DNA of 8,369 nt from Pontiella sp. (GCA_029939385.1 JAOZSZ010000005.1:9851-18219); one strand, 5' to 3'; numbered from the stretch's first letter, positions 1-7,058 are shown. Notes: generated by a model from the sequence alone, not told the origin. Numbers and translations are program-made.

Positions 1-513
1 GGTGACTGCGCCAACACGGTGCGTTCGCTCTATAACGGGGTACGTGACTGTCGGTCTGCGGTGCTCGTTGCGGGCGGCGCAAAAGGATGTGACTACGGTT
101 GTCTTGGGTTTGGTAGTTGCGCGGATGCCTGTCCGTTCGGTGCGATCGAAATTCGTGATGGCCTCGCCGTGGTACACCCTGAACTTTGCGTTGGCTGTGA
201 AAACTGTGTAGCCGCATGTCCGAAAGATTTAATTATTATGGTACCCGCTGCCGTGGAGGTACACGTTTATTGTAATTCCCCTGAAAAAGGAGCCGCTAAA
301 CGTCAGGTTTGCAAGACCTCATGTATTGCCTGCCGAAAATGTGTAAAGGCTTCCGGAGAGGAGGATCATATGCTTGTGGACGGCTTCCTGATTCGTACCA
401 ACTATGAAAACCCGCCGCCGGTTGATTTGGTTGAAGCTTCCGCATGTCCGACTACAGCGTTGCGCCTCGCCACTCAACATGCCGCCGGCGCGTATCAAGG
501 AGTTTCGAAATGA
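1..513 (+). CDS. rnfB: Rnf electron transport complex subunit B, 5'-truncated by the window edge
   Basis: Reading frame 1 is open from the first base, so the start lies outside the window; about 170 C-terminal residues are visible. RnfB is the ferredoxin-like, membrane-attached subunit that passes electrons between soluble ferredoxin and the rest of the Rnf complex. Counting from the window's first codon, a cysteine set C30, C34, C40, C44-P is followed by a classical CxxCxxCxxxCP set at C63, C66, C69, C73. A third stretch, C104, C108, C111, C114, follows, and a lone C149-P lies near the end. The order and the linker (VYCNSPEKGA) match RnfB. The C-terminal ferredoxin domain looks reduced: the fourth Cys after C114 is a Ser, and only the final CP of the last motif remains. 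The stop overlaps the rnfC start (ATGA). Identification is firm; the missing N-terminus should hold the membrane anchor and the first Fe-S domain. Confidence 0.95.
   Translation, partial: GDCANTVRSLYNGVRDCRSAVLVAGGAKGCDYGCLGFGSCADACPFGAIEIRDGLAVVHPELCVGCENCVAACPKDLIIMVPAAVEVHVYCNSPEKGAAKRQVCKTSCIACRKCVKASGEEDHMLVDGFLIRTNYENPPPVDLVEASACPTTALRLATQHAAGAYQGVSK
497..502 (+). promoter_or_regulatory. Ribosome binding site that fixes the rnfC start
   Basis: AAGGAG lies inside the 3' end of rnfB, 7 bases before the ATG at 510. It selects that ATG over an in-frame codon further upstream (444), which would give an unrelated 22-residue extension before the conserved RnfC N-terminus. Confidence 0.8.
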
Positions 514-1838
514 GCGATAAACCCAGAAAATTTAAAGGGGGCGTGCATCCGCAGGACAGCAAGGCCCTTTCGGCCTCCAAGCCAATCCAGGATGCGCCGC
601 TACTTGATTCGTATAAAGTTATCATGCACCAAAACATTGGTGCCCCGCCCGAGTTGGTGGTGAAAAAGGGGGATGCCGTTAAAAAGGGGGATCTGCTGGC
701 TAAAGCCGGTGGATTTGTTTCTGTTCCCTTACATGCTCCCACTAGCGGAACCATCAAAGCGATCGACAAATGTCCCGGCCCAACGGGTATGGCTGTTCCA
801 TCCATTGAAATTACGGCAGATGGTGAAGATGAGTGGGGCACAATATTCGAGCCACTTGTTGAGTGGGAGAATACGGATCCATCCGAGCTTAAACAGCGCG
901 TATGGGATGCTGGAATTGTTGGAATGGGCGGCGCAGGATTTCCTTCGCACGTCAAACTCTCTCCTCCGGAAGGGAAGACGATCGATACGCTTATTCTTAA
1001 TGGAGCCGAGTGCGAACCCTATCTCACCGCCGACCACCGCATCATGCTTGAGCAGGCTGAAGATGTTGTGCTCGGGGCGGCAATCATCGCCCGTATCCTA
1101 GGATTAAAAACGGCCGTGATCGGCGTCGAAGATAACAAACCCGATGCGATTGCTAAACTTCAAGAAGTGGCTGAGAAATATAACGTCAAGGTGCAAGCTC
1201 TTCCCGTTAACTATCCACAAGGCGCCGAAAAGCAGTTGATTTATGCCATCACGGGTCGTGAGGTTCCTGTTGGAAAGCTACCAATGGATGTTCATTGCGT
1301 CGTCCAGAACGTTGCCTCTGCCGTGGCGATTGCTGAGGCCGTCGTCAAGGGTCGCCCGTCGATTGATCGAATCACCACCGTGACTGGCAAGCCGGTTGTC
1401 AATCCCGGTAACTGGCGCTTTCGTTTGGGAACTTCAATTGAAAAAGCGTTGGAACTTGCCGGTGGCGTTAATGTACAACCCGCCAAGTTGCTCCTTGGCG
1501 GCCCGATGATGGGGATCGCCCAGAGTTCGTTGGGCGTAACGGTGATGAAAAACACTTCGGGTATCCTATTAATTGCGTCCGATGAGGTTTCGCTCTACAC
1601 CTCCGAGCCATGTATCCGTTGCGGACGTTGCGTCGAAGTTTGTCCTATGGGAATCTTACCTGCCACCATCAGTCAGGCCGTTGAAAATAAACGTTTTGAC
1701 TGGGCCGAGGAGCTCAATGTTATGGCCTGTATTGAATGTGGGTCGTGTAGTTATGTTTGTCCATCACACCGTCCGTTGAACCAGCACTTCAAGCGCGGTA
1801 AAATCGAAATCCAAGCTCAACTTAGAAAAAAGAAATAG
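510..1838 (+). CDS. rnfC: Rnf electron transport complex subunit C
   Basis: RnfC is the peripheral subunit that binds NADH and FMN and exchanges electrons with NAD(H). The protein is 442 residues, the usual size of the short RnfC form without the long C-terminal extension of enterobacterial RsxC. Visible features are the N-terminal FKGGVHP motif (about residues 7-13), a lipoyl-like/barrel-sandwich region (about 40-105), the glycine-rich GMGGAGFP nucleotide/flavin motif (138-145), and NGAECEPY around C168. YPQGAEKQLI follows in the NADH/FMN (NuoF-like) domain. Two [4Fe-4S] motifs lie near the end, at C368/C371/C374/C378 and C407/C410/C413/C417. The ATG at 510 was chosen for its ribosome binding site, its ATGA overlap with rnfB and its conserved N-terminus. 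All expected cluster ligands are present and nothing looks broken. Confidence 0.97.
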   Translation: MSDKPRKFKGGVHPQDSKALSASKPIQDAPLLDSYKVIMHQNIGAPPELVVKKGDAVKKGDLLAKAGGFVSVPLHAPTSGTIKAIDKCPGPTGMAVPSIEITADGEDEWGTIFEPLVEWENTDPSELKQRVWDAGIVGMGGAGFPSHVKLSPPEGKTIDTLILNGAECEPYLTADHRIMLEQAEDVVLGAAIIARILGLKTAVIGVEDNKPDAIAKLQEVAEKYNVKVQALPVNYPQGAEKQLIYAITGREVPVGKLPMDVHCVVQNVASAVAIAEAVVKGRPSIDRITTVTGKPVVNPGNWRFRLGTSIEKALELAGGVNVQPAKLLLGGPMMGIAQSSLGVTVMKNTSGILLIASDEVSLYTSEPCIRCGRCVEVCPMGILPATISQAVENKRFDWAEELNVMACIECGSCSYVCPSHRPLNQHFKRGKIEIQAQLRKKK

Positions 1839-1849
1839 AGAGTCTGATT

Positions 1850-2850
<1,001 letters not shown>

Positions 2851-2851
<1 letters not shown>

Positions 2852-3501
2852 TGAATGCGCAGAAAATAAATATTCCAAAGCTTGGGATCTTTCTTGGAGT
2901 CATTGCAGCCATTGCTGCCGGCTTATTATCATTCGTTTCTGCCTCCACCGAGACGGCCATTAAAGTGAACCTACAGAAAAAAACCGATGCCGCACTGGAG
3001 CAGGTTCTGCCTGCATTCGATGCGGTCGATACGATGATCCTTCATTCTGAAGAGGGTTGGCCAGTCAGGTTCTATATGGCCAAGAAGGATGGGGCACTCG
3101 TTGGTTATGCGGGGGAGGTTATTACGCCCGAAGGATTTTCGGGTGATGTCACCGTTATGGTTGGACTGGAACTCGATGGAACGATTCGTACGGTGATCGT
3201 TACCGCCAATACCGAAACCCCAGGTTTAGGAACTGCTGTAACCGATCGAAAAGTACAAAAAACTATTTTCGATCTCGTAAAAGGAGGGCAAGAAGCCTCT
3301 GGCCTTGCACCCAATGTCTATCTTGATTGGTATGGAAGTAAGAAGGCGGAAAATGAACGTTGGGCAATCATTAAAGACGGCGAAGAGATCAATGGTAAAA
3401 CAGGCGCCACCATCACCAGCGCGGCCATCGGCGGCGCGGTCTATGCCATCGGAAAAACCTGTATTGAAAATCTCGAAGAGCTTTCAAAAGGAGCAGAATA
3501 A
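2851..3501 (+). CDS. rnfG: Rnf electron transport complex subunit G
   Basis: RnfG is the NqrC-like subunit with one N-terminal membrane helix and an extracytoplasmic FMN-binding domain. The protein has 216 residues. A single hydrophobic segment spans about residues 11-32. The domain body contains the family stretch EGFSGDVTVMVGLELDG, then TETPGLGT, and ends with the flavinylation motif T184-G-A-T187-I-T-S. T187 is the predicted site of the FMN phosphoester bond. An AGAGGA ribosome site (2836-2841) precedes the ATG by 9 bases, within the end of rnfD. The stop TAA overlaps the rnfE ATG by one base. Length, order and motifs are typical. Confidence 0.97.
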
Positions 3502-4169
3502 TGGCTAACGAATTCTCCAAAGGGCTTTGGAAAGAAAATCCTGTATTAGTACTCCTGCTCGGAATGTGTCCGACGCTAGCCGTAACATCGAGTGCTACAA
3601 ACGGTCTGGGTATGGGCGTGGCCACTATGTTTGTTCTGATCGGTAGTAACGTCGTGATTTCTGCCATGCGCAAGATCGTCCCCAAAAAGATTCGGATTCC
3701 GGTATACATTGTGGTGATTGCCACCTTCGTGACGGTCGTCGACCTGCTGATGCAGGCGTATGCCCCGACCGCGCTCTACGATGCACTCGGTATTTTTATT
3801 CCGCTTATTGTGGTGAACTGTATTGTCTTAGGTCGTGCCGAAGCCTTCGCTTCGAAGAACAGCGTTGGTAAGTCGGTTCTCGATGCACTCGGCATGGGGC
3901 TGGGGTTCACACTCGCGCTTGTCGCCCTCGGAGGAGTTCGCGAATTCTTGGCCAGCGGATCGTTGTTCGAGATCAAATTGATCCCCGGTTGGACCACCGA
4001 CTTTATGCTCATGACCTCCGCGCCCGGCGCCTTCATTATCCTCGGTCTCTTTTTGGCCGGCATGAACGCAATGAACATGCGTAAAGCCAAAGCCGCAGGA
4101 AAAACCTATAAATCCGCCAGCCTCGATTGCAGCTCCTGCAATATTTGTGATTTAGGTGGTGTAGATTAG
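3501..4169 (+). CDS. rnfE: Rnf electron transport complex subunit E
   Basis: RnfE is one of the two homologous small membrane subunits (RnfA/RnfE, related to NqrE/NqrD) that together hold an intramembrane Fe-S centre and help form the ion channel. The protein has 222 residues and about six hydrophobic helices. The conserved half-site cysteines are visible in CPTLAVT (C23) and VVNCIVLGRAEAFAS (C108). An AAGGAG site at 3488-3493 sits 7 bases before the ATG. RnfE rather than RnfA is chosen because it follows rnfG and has the KGLWKENPVLVLLLG N-terminus. Unusual is a soluble C-terminal tail with C210, C213 and C216 (CSSCNIC), a CxxCxxC arrangement outside the membrane core. The gene is followed after 5 bases by the lipoprotein gene, so no rnfA lies downstream here. 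Confidence 0.96.
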   Translation: MANEFSKGLWKENPVLVLLLGMCPTLAVTSSATNGLGMGVATMFVLIGSNVVISAMRKIVPKKIRIPVYIVVIATFVTVVDLLMQAYAPTALYDALGIFIPLIVVNCIVLGRAEAFASKNSVGKSVLDALGMGLGFTLALVALGGVREFLASGSLFEIKLIPGWTTDFMLMTSAPGAFIILGLFLAGMNAMNMRKAKAAGKTYKSASLDCSSCNICDLGGVD

Positions 4170-4174
4170 CGATC

Positions 4175-4840
4175 ATGGCGATTTTTAAAAATAGTGGTTT
4201 TGGATTAGTCATTATTTGCATTTTAGTAGGATGCGCGATGCCGAATGGGTATTACCAACCCGCCACGGTTGTGGACGGTGTCATCAGCAATCCTCGGGTG
4301 GGTTGGAGGGGCTATTCGGTGAAGGTTCCCGATGGGTTTGAAGTTTTCGATCCGGCTACGGCTAATTCGGATTCGCCGGAGTTGACCCAACTCCAGAAAT
4401 GGTGCCTATGGGATGGCGATCTCTATTCGCGTTCTATGGCTATTGTTTATACCGAAAGTTTTCTGCTGGAGGATCCGAAGGGGCGGGGCTTTATCTTTTT
4501 TGCTTCCGATACGCTTGAACTATCTGCCCCGTGGTCCACATGGCTCTCCCCAGAGAAGGAGTATTTTCTTAGGAAAGCGATTAATGACAAGCTTGTTTTG
4601 ATTAATGATACCAAAGCCTATGCCGAGGTGTTGACCCTTAATGGGCAGCGGGCGTGGCATATTCGAGGAACGGCCAAACCTTATTTTAAAAAGAAACCAT
4701 TAGGCCAAGCCTATGAAGGTTATTTTATTTTAGGAAATATGAAGGAAGCCTTTTGGATAGAAGGTTGGGCGCCGTTTTCCGAGCGGGAATACTTGAGTGA
4801 AAAGATCCGCGAAATGGCCGAAAGCCTAGAGGTTAAGTAG
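4175..4840 (+). CDS. Predicted lipoprotein of unknown function, last gene of the rnf operon
   Basis: I do not recognise this 221-residue protein. It begins with a short basic/hydrophobic signal sequence and a clear lipobox L17-V-G-C20, so a mature lipoprotein anchored through C20 is predicted. Residue +2 is Ala, which in Lol-type sorting would favour the outer membrane. The mature part is soluble, aromatic-rich and mixed alpha/beta in character, with GWRGYSVKVPDGFEVF near the N-terminus and an acidic/basic helix at the end. It has no metal-binding cysteine pattern; it is not ApbE and not an Rnf subunit. Its overall look (short strands, aromatic pairs, one helical end) recalls small PsbP/Mog1-like surface proteins, but that is only an impression. 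It starts 5 bases after the rnfE stop with a poor ribosome site (GGTGGT, about 15 bases upstream), so translation probably depends on coupling to rnfE. Co-transcription is inferred from spacing. Confidence 0.85.
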   Translation: MAIFKNSGFGLVIICILVGCAMPNGYYQPATVVDGVISNPRVGWRGYSVKVPDGFEVFDPATANSDSPELTQLQKWCLWDGDLYSRSMAIVYTESFLLEDPKGRGFIFFASDTLELSAPWSTWLSPEKEYFLRKAINDKLVLINDTKAYAEVLTLNGQRAWHIRGTAKPYFKKKPLGQAYEGYFILGNMKEAFWIEGWAPFSEREYLSEKIREMAESLEVK

Positions 4841-4865
4841 GCTTGGGATTATTTTGGCAGGGATA

Positions 4866-4879
4866 GACCGCCAGCGGTC
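4866..4879. repeat. Short perfect hairpin in the convergent gap (GACCG-CCAG-CGGTC)
   Basis: A perfect inverted repeat with 5-bp arms around CCAG (6-bp arms if the inner G-C closes on two bases). It lies 25 bases after the lipoprotein stop. There is no T-run on either strand, so it is not a standard intrinsic terminator. It could slow 3' exonucleases on the rnf transcript or be part of a dispersed palindromic element. Confidence 0.5.
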
Positions 4880-4910
4880 CGCTCATGGGCTGCTGTCTTG
4901 CTTTGCAGGT

Positions 4911-4924
4911 GAGCGATGCCGCTC
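4911..4924. repeat. Second short perfect hairpin in the convergent gap (GAGCG-ATGC-CGCTC)
   Basis: A perfect 5-bp stem with a 4-base loop, the same geometry as the hairpin 45 bases upstream. The GAGCG arm could also pair with a CGCTC copy at 4880-4884, so alternative folds exist. No T-run follows on either strand. It lies 12 bases past the pcnB stop on the minus strand. Confidence 0.5.
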
Positions 4925-4936
4925 TTCGCTTGCGCC

Positions 4937-6139
4937 CTACTTTTTCCGCAGATCGATCCAGTAGGTGAGGAGTTCTTTATTGCGATTGTGAGCCTTTGAA
5001 GAGAGTTTGAAATAAAGAAAGGCATCAAGAAAACCTTTGTGCTGTAGGAATCGTTGGGGACGTCGGCCTTTTGTTTGTTCGAAACGAAGCTGGTTGCTCA
5101 TGATATCAGCAACTTGATAGATGGCTTGTTTGGGTACCCGTACGTTCTTGCACATTCCTTGTAGATGTTGGTGAACCGCTTCGCGCGTGGCATCGTGTGG
5201 TGAAGTACCGGATTTAATAAGTTCTTTTGCGAGGAATTCGTGATATTCACCAAAAATTAATGCGAAAAGTAGCGTGGGATGAACGGGTAGGTTGGCCTTA
5301 CGCCACCGATCCATTTGTTCTAATGTTTGAATCACCCAGTCATGGCGTATCTTATCTTCTTCGATCCAGTGCGAGAAATCGTGGAACATGGGATGAAGCA
5401 GGTCAGATTTTTCCAGCCATTGAAAAACAGCTTTAGCGTGTCCACAGAAGAAAAGTTTTTGCACTTCTTCATACATTCGTGATGGAGCGGCGAGTTCGAG
5501 TTTGTCTTTATTGCGACAGATAGACTGGTAGGCCTGTTCTTCAATCTCGAAACCGAGAGTTCCTGCAAAGCGTACTGCGCGGATCATGCGGACGGGATCT
5601 TCGGTAAAGCGTTTGTCGGGATCTCCAATAACGCGAATGATCTTTTTCTTTAGGTCTTCGAGTCCGCCCGCATAGTCAATAATGGAAAAGTCGACAATGT
5701 TGTAGAAAAGGGCGTTGATCGTGAAGTCGCGGCGAAGAGCATCTTCTTCAGGGGTTCCAAACACATTGTCGCGCATAACCATACCGTCTTTTCCAGTGCT
5801 AAATTTTTTCTCGGAATGGATGGTTTCGTCTTCAGGGACGGGGGCACGGAAGGTAGCGGTTTCAATAATTTCACCGCGGAAGAGAATGTGGGCGAGCCGG
5901 AAGCGGCGTCCGATCAGTCGACAGTTACGAAACATTTTTCGAATCTGTTCGGGAGTGGCATTGGTGACCACATCAAAATCTTTTGGATGACGATCAAGGA
6001 GTAGATCGCGTACGGCCCCGCCAGCGATGTAGGAGGTGTAACCCTCATCTTTTAGGCGATAGAGCACTTTTATGGCGGCGGAGCTAATATTCCGGCGACT
6101 GACGTTGTGTTCTGGTCTTTTTAGAACTACAGGTTCCAT
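4937..6139 (-). CDS. pcnB: Poly(A) polymerase I
   Basis: PcnB adds 3' poly(A) tails to RNA and so promotes exonucleolytic decay. The protein is 400 residues and close to the E. coli enzyme through most of its length. The class II nucleotidyltransferase head shows G40-G41...R44-D45 and the catalytic D54-F-D56. The stretch GRRFRLAHILF (77-87) matches the signature used to separate poly(A) polymerases from CCA-adding enzymes. Then come RRDFTINAL (136-144), with the NTP-contacting Arg/Asp/Asn, and EDPVRMIRAVRF (180-191). The ATG at 6139 was chosen because homology begins there (EPVVLKRPEHNVSRRNIS). An in-frame ATG at 6193 and a TTG at 6196 lie inside a terminator hairpin and would add 18-19 unrelated residues. 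No Shine-Dalgarno sequence precedes the chosen ATG, so low translation is likely. The long basic C-terminal tail of the E. coli protein is absent. It converges on the rnf operon. Confidence 0.93.
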   Translation of the reverse strand: MEPVVLKRPEHNVSRRNISSAAIKVLYRLKDEGYTSYIAGGAVRDLLLDRHPKDFDVVTNATPEQIRKMFRNCRLIGRRFRLAHILFRGEIIETATFRAPVPEDETIHSEKKFSTGKDGMVMRDNVFGTPEEDALRRDFTINALFYNIVDFSIIDYAGGLEDLKKKIIRVIGDPDKRFTEDPVRMIRAVRFAGTLGFEIEEQAYQSICRNKDKLELAAPSRMYEEVQKLFFCGHAKAVFQWLEKSDLLHPMFHDFSHWIEEDKIRHDWVIQTLEQMDRWRKANLPVHPTLLFALIFGEYHEFLAKELIKSGTSPHDATREAVHQHLQGMCKNVRVPKQAIYQVADIMSNQLRFEQTKGRRPQRFLQHKGFLDAFLYFKLSSKAHNRNKELLTYWIDLRKK

Positions 6140-6179
6140 AAATAAGGGAGGGAATTGAAAGTCGATTAAAAGAGAAAAG

Positions 6180-6217
6180 CAAAAACCCTCCATCAAGTGG
6201 CGGGTTTTTGTTTTTTT
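6180..6217 (-). terminator. Rho-independent terminator after the DUF4186 gene, symmetric enough to work both ways
   Basis: Nine paired bases (CAAAAACCC at 6180-6188 with GGGTTTTTG at 6202-6210) continue, past one T/C mismatch, into CCA/TGG around a 5-base loop. On the + strand a run of seven T (6211-6217) follows. On the minus strand the stem itself ends in TTTTT, followed by GCTTTTC. It begins about 12 bases beyond the DUF4186 stop and lies upstream of the pcnB start. No + strand gene ends here, so minus-strand use is inferred. Confidence 0.75.
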
Positions 6218-6228
6218 GGAAGTAACGT

Positions 6229-6600
6229 CTAGGCGTCGAGGTGTTCTTCAATCCATCGTAGAATGACATCAACGATTTTATTGACCTGTGCTTCGGAGAG
6301 TTCTTTTCCTTTCTCGATTCCAAAAAACTCCTCAAGGCTATCGCGATCATTACAACCAGCGGCATGCTGGGCAATAAAAACGGGATGTCCTTTGGTCGGG
6401 GTTTGCCGGCCATCATTTTTGGGGTTAGCAGGAGCAAGGCGTTTATTCACAAAGTCGGTCGCATGCAGCCGCAAAATATCCATTCCGCGTGAAGTGACGT
6501 ATTCTTTTTCGGGATCACCCAAAGTGAATTTTTCAAAGCGCCCATCATCTGAGAGTTTCTTTTTAAGCGCGTTCCATTCTTTATTTGATAGTTTTGCCAC
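6229..6600 (-). CDS. DUF4186-family protein, cysteine motif altered
   Basis: This 123-residue soluble protein has no assigned function. I recognise it as DUF4186 from memory by the block RGMDILRLHATDFV (38-51), then RLAPANPKNDG-Q-TP (54-68), GHPVFIAQHA (71-80), FFGIEKGKELSEAQ (92-105) and a final IVDVILRWIEEHL helix. Family members usually carry a cysteine group (about CCRGCL) straight after the QHA motif; here that stretch reads GCNDRDSLEEFFG with one Cys (C83). H46, H72 and H79 remain. The start is GTG at 6600, supported by GAGGA at 6608-6612, 7 bases upstream. No gene overlaps it; the terminator downstream separates it from pcnB, so it may be a single-gene transcript. Family assignment is good; function is unknown. 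Confidence 0.85.
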   Translation of the reverse strand: MAKLSNKEWNALKKKLSDDGRFEKFTLGDPEKEYVTSRGMDILRLHATDFVNKRLAPANPKNDGRQTPTKGHPVFIAQHAAGCNDRDSLEEFFGIEKGKELSEAQVNKIVDVILRWIEEHLDA

Positions 6601-6607
6601 GGTTTAA

Positions 6608-6612
6608 TCCTC
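6608..6612 (-). promoter_or_regulatory. Ribosome binding site for the GTG start of the DUF4186 gene
   Basis: On the minus strand GAGGA stands 7 bases before GTG (6600-6598). There is no ATG nearby in frame that keeps the conserved region whole, so this site decides the start. Confidence 0.7.
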
Positions 6613-6884
6613 AATAATAAGAGTTCTTACACAAGCGACAGAGTCTAAGTTAGTTAGGTGTGCTTAAGCAAGTGTTAGCTAATAATATTTGATAGTTTTT
6701 ATTGGCCCTCAATTTGATATGGATGCGATGTTTGAGAAAGGGGGCAACGGAGTTGGCTTAAATTTCGTGTTCGGGATGAATCATTTATCCAATTTAAACC
6801 AAAATTTTCAATAGTTTCAGTGTTTCTAATAAAGAGTATGGAGAGCCTGTTGTCTATGATGGGGGGCTATATAAACCGTAGCCA
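6613..6884. other. Non-coding gap between the DUF4186 gene and the tRNA-Lys terminator
   Basis: About 270 AT-rich bases with no supportable gene. The minus strand must carry the promoter of the DUF4186 gene, but I see no strong -35/-10 pair; the best is a poor TTGAGG with a TATTAT-like box at an unfavourable spacing (6690-6718). Two small palindromes, GCTTAAGC and TTAGCTAA, lie close together at about 6662-6682. A 31-codon + strand frame (6719-6814) has no ribosome site and is not called. Confidence 0.5.
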
Positions 6885-6916
6885 TAAAAAAAACTTCGCC
6901 GAAATTGACGAAGTTT
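6885..6916 (-). terminator. Rho-independent terminator of tRNA-Lys
   Basis: On the minus strand AAACTTCG pairs with CGAAGTTT (8 bp, extendable by a T-G and a C-G pair to 10 bp) around a short AT-rich loop, and a run of eight T follows. It begins 7 bases after the CCA end of the tRNA, so the tRNA is probably a single-gene transcript. Confidence 0.9.
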
Positions 6917-6922
6917 AGAAAG

Positions 6923-6998
6923 TGGTGAGCCGGCTGGGGCTCGAACCCAGGACCCTTTGATTAAAAGTCAAATGCTCTACCAACTGAGCTACCGGCCC
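6923..6998 (-). tRNA. tRNA-Lys (anticodon UUU), CCA end encoded
   Basis: The 76-base minus-strand sequence folds as a full cloverleaf. It has a 7-bp acceptor stem (GGGCCGG with CCGGCTC, one G-T pair), T8, a D arm with GCTC/GAGC, and an anticodon stem TTTGA/TCAAA with loop C-T-TTT-A-A. A 5-base variable region and a T arm CTGGG/CCCAG with TTCGAGC follow. The anticodon TTT is at 6965-6963. Discriminator A73 is followed by a genomic CCA (6925-6923). UUU reads AAA and AAG lysine codons. Confidence 0.98.
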
Positions 6999-7058
6999 AC
7001 AAAATTTGTGGTTTCATGCGAGAGGAAAATAGATTCTTTCTCGTAAAGAAGCGCATTT

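Noticed and set aside
444..509. Upstream start for rnfC giving 22 extra residues
   Set aside because: The extension runs inside rnfB, is not like RnfC, and the ATG at 510 has a proper AAGGAG site at 7 bases.
452..955. Long minus-strand frame (167 codons) opposite rnfC
   Set aside because: It lies antisense to the well-conserved start of rnfC, has no ribosome site and no recognisable protein; it is a shadow of codon bias.
4866..4879. Hairpin as intrinsic terminator of the rnf operon
   Set aside because: No T-run follows on the + strand, so it does not meet the usual criterion; kept only as a repeat.
4937..6139. tRNA CCA-adding enzyme instead of poly(A) polymerase
   Set aside because: The GRRFRLAH signature and close similarity to E. 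coli PcnB beyond the catalytic head favour poly(A) polymerase.
6140..6196. Longer pcnB start at 6193 or 6196
   Set aside because: These codons sit in the terminator hairpin, lack a ribosome site and add a hydrophobic stretch absent from PcnB.
6084..6437. Minus-strand frame of 117 codons overlapping the DUF4186 and pcnB 5' ends
   Set aside because: It overlaps two genes with clear family matches in other frames and crosses the terminator; no protein family is recognisable.
6263..6607. Plus-strand frame of 114 codons
   Set aside because: Exact antisense of the DUF4186 gene; no ribosome site and no motif.
6719..6814. 31-codon plus-strand frame in the non-coding gap
   Set aside because: No ribosome site, low complexity, no promoter, and short enough to be chance.
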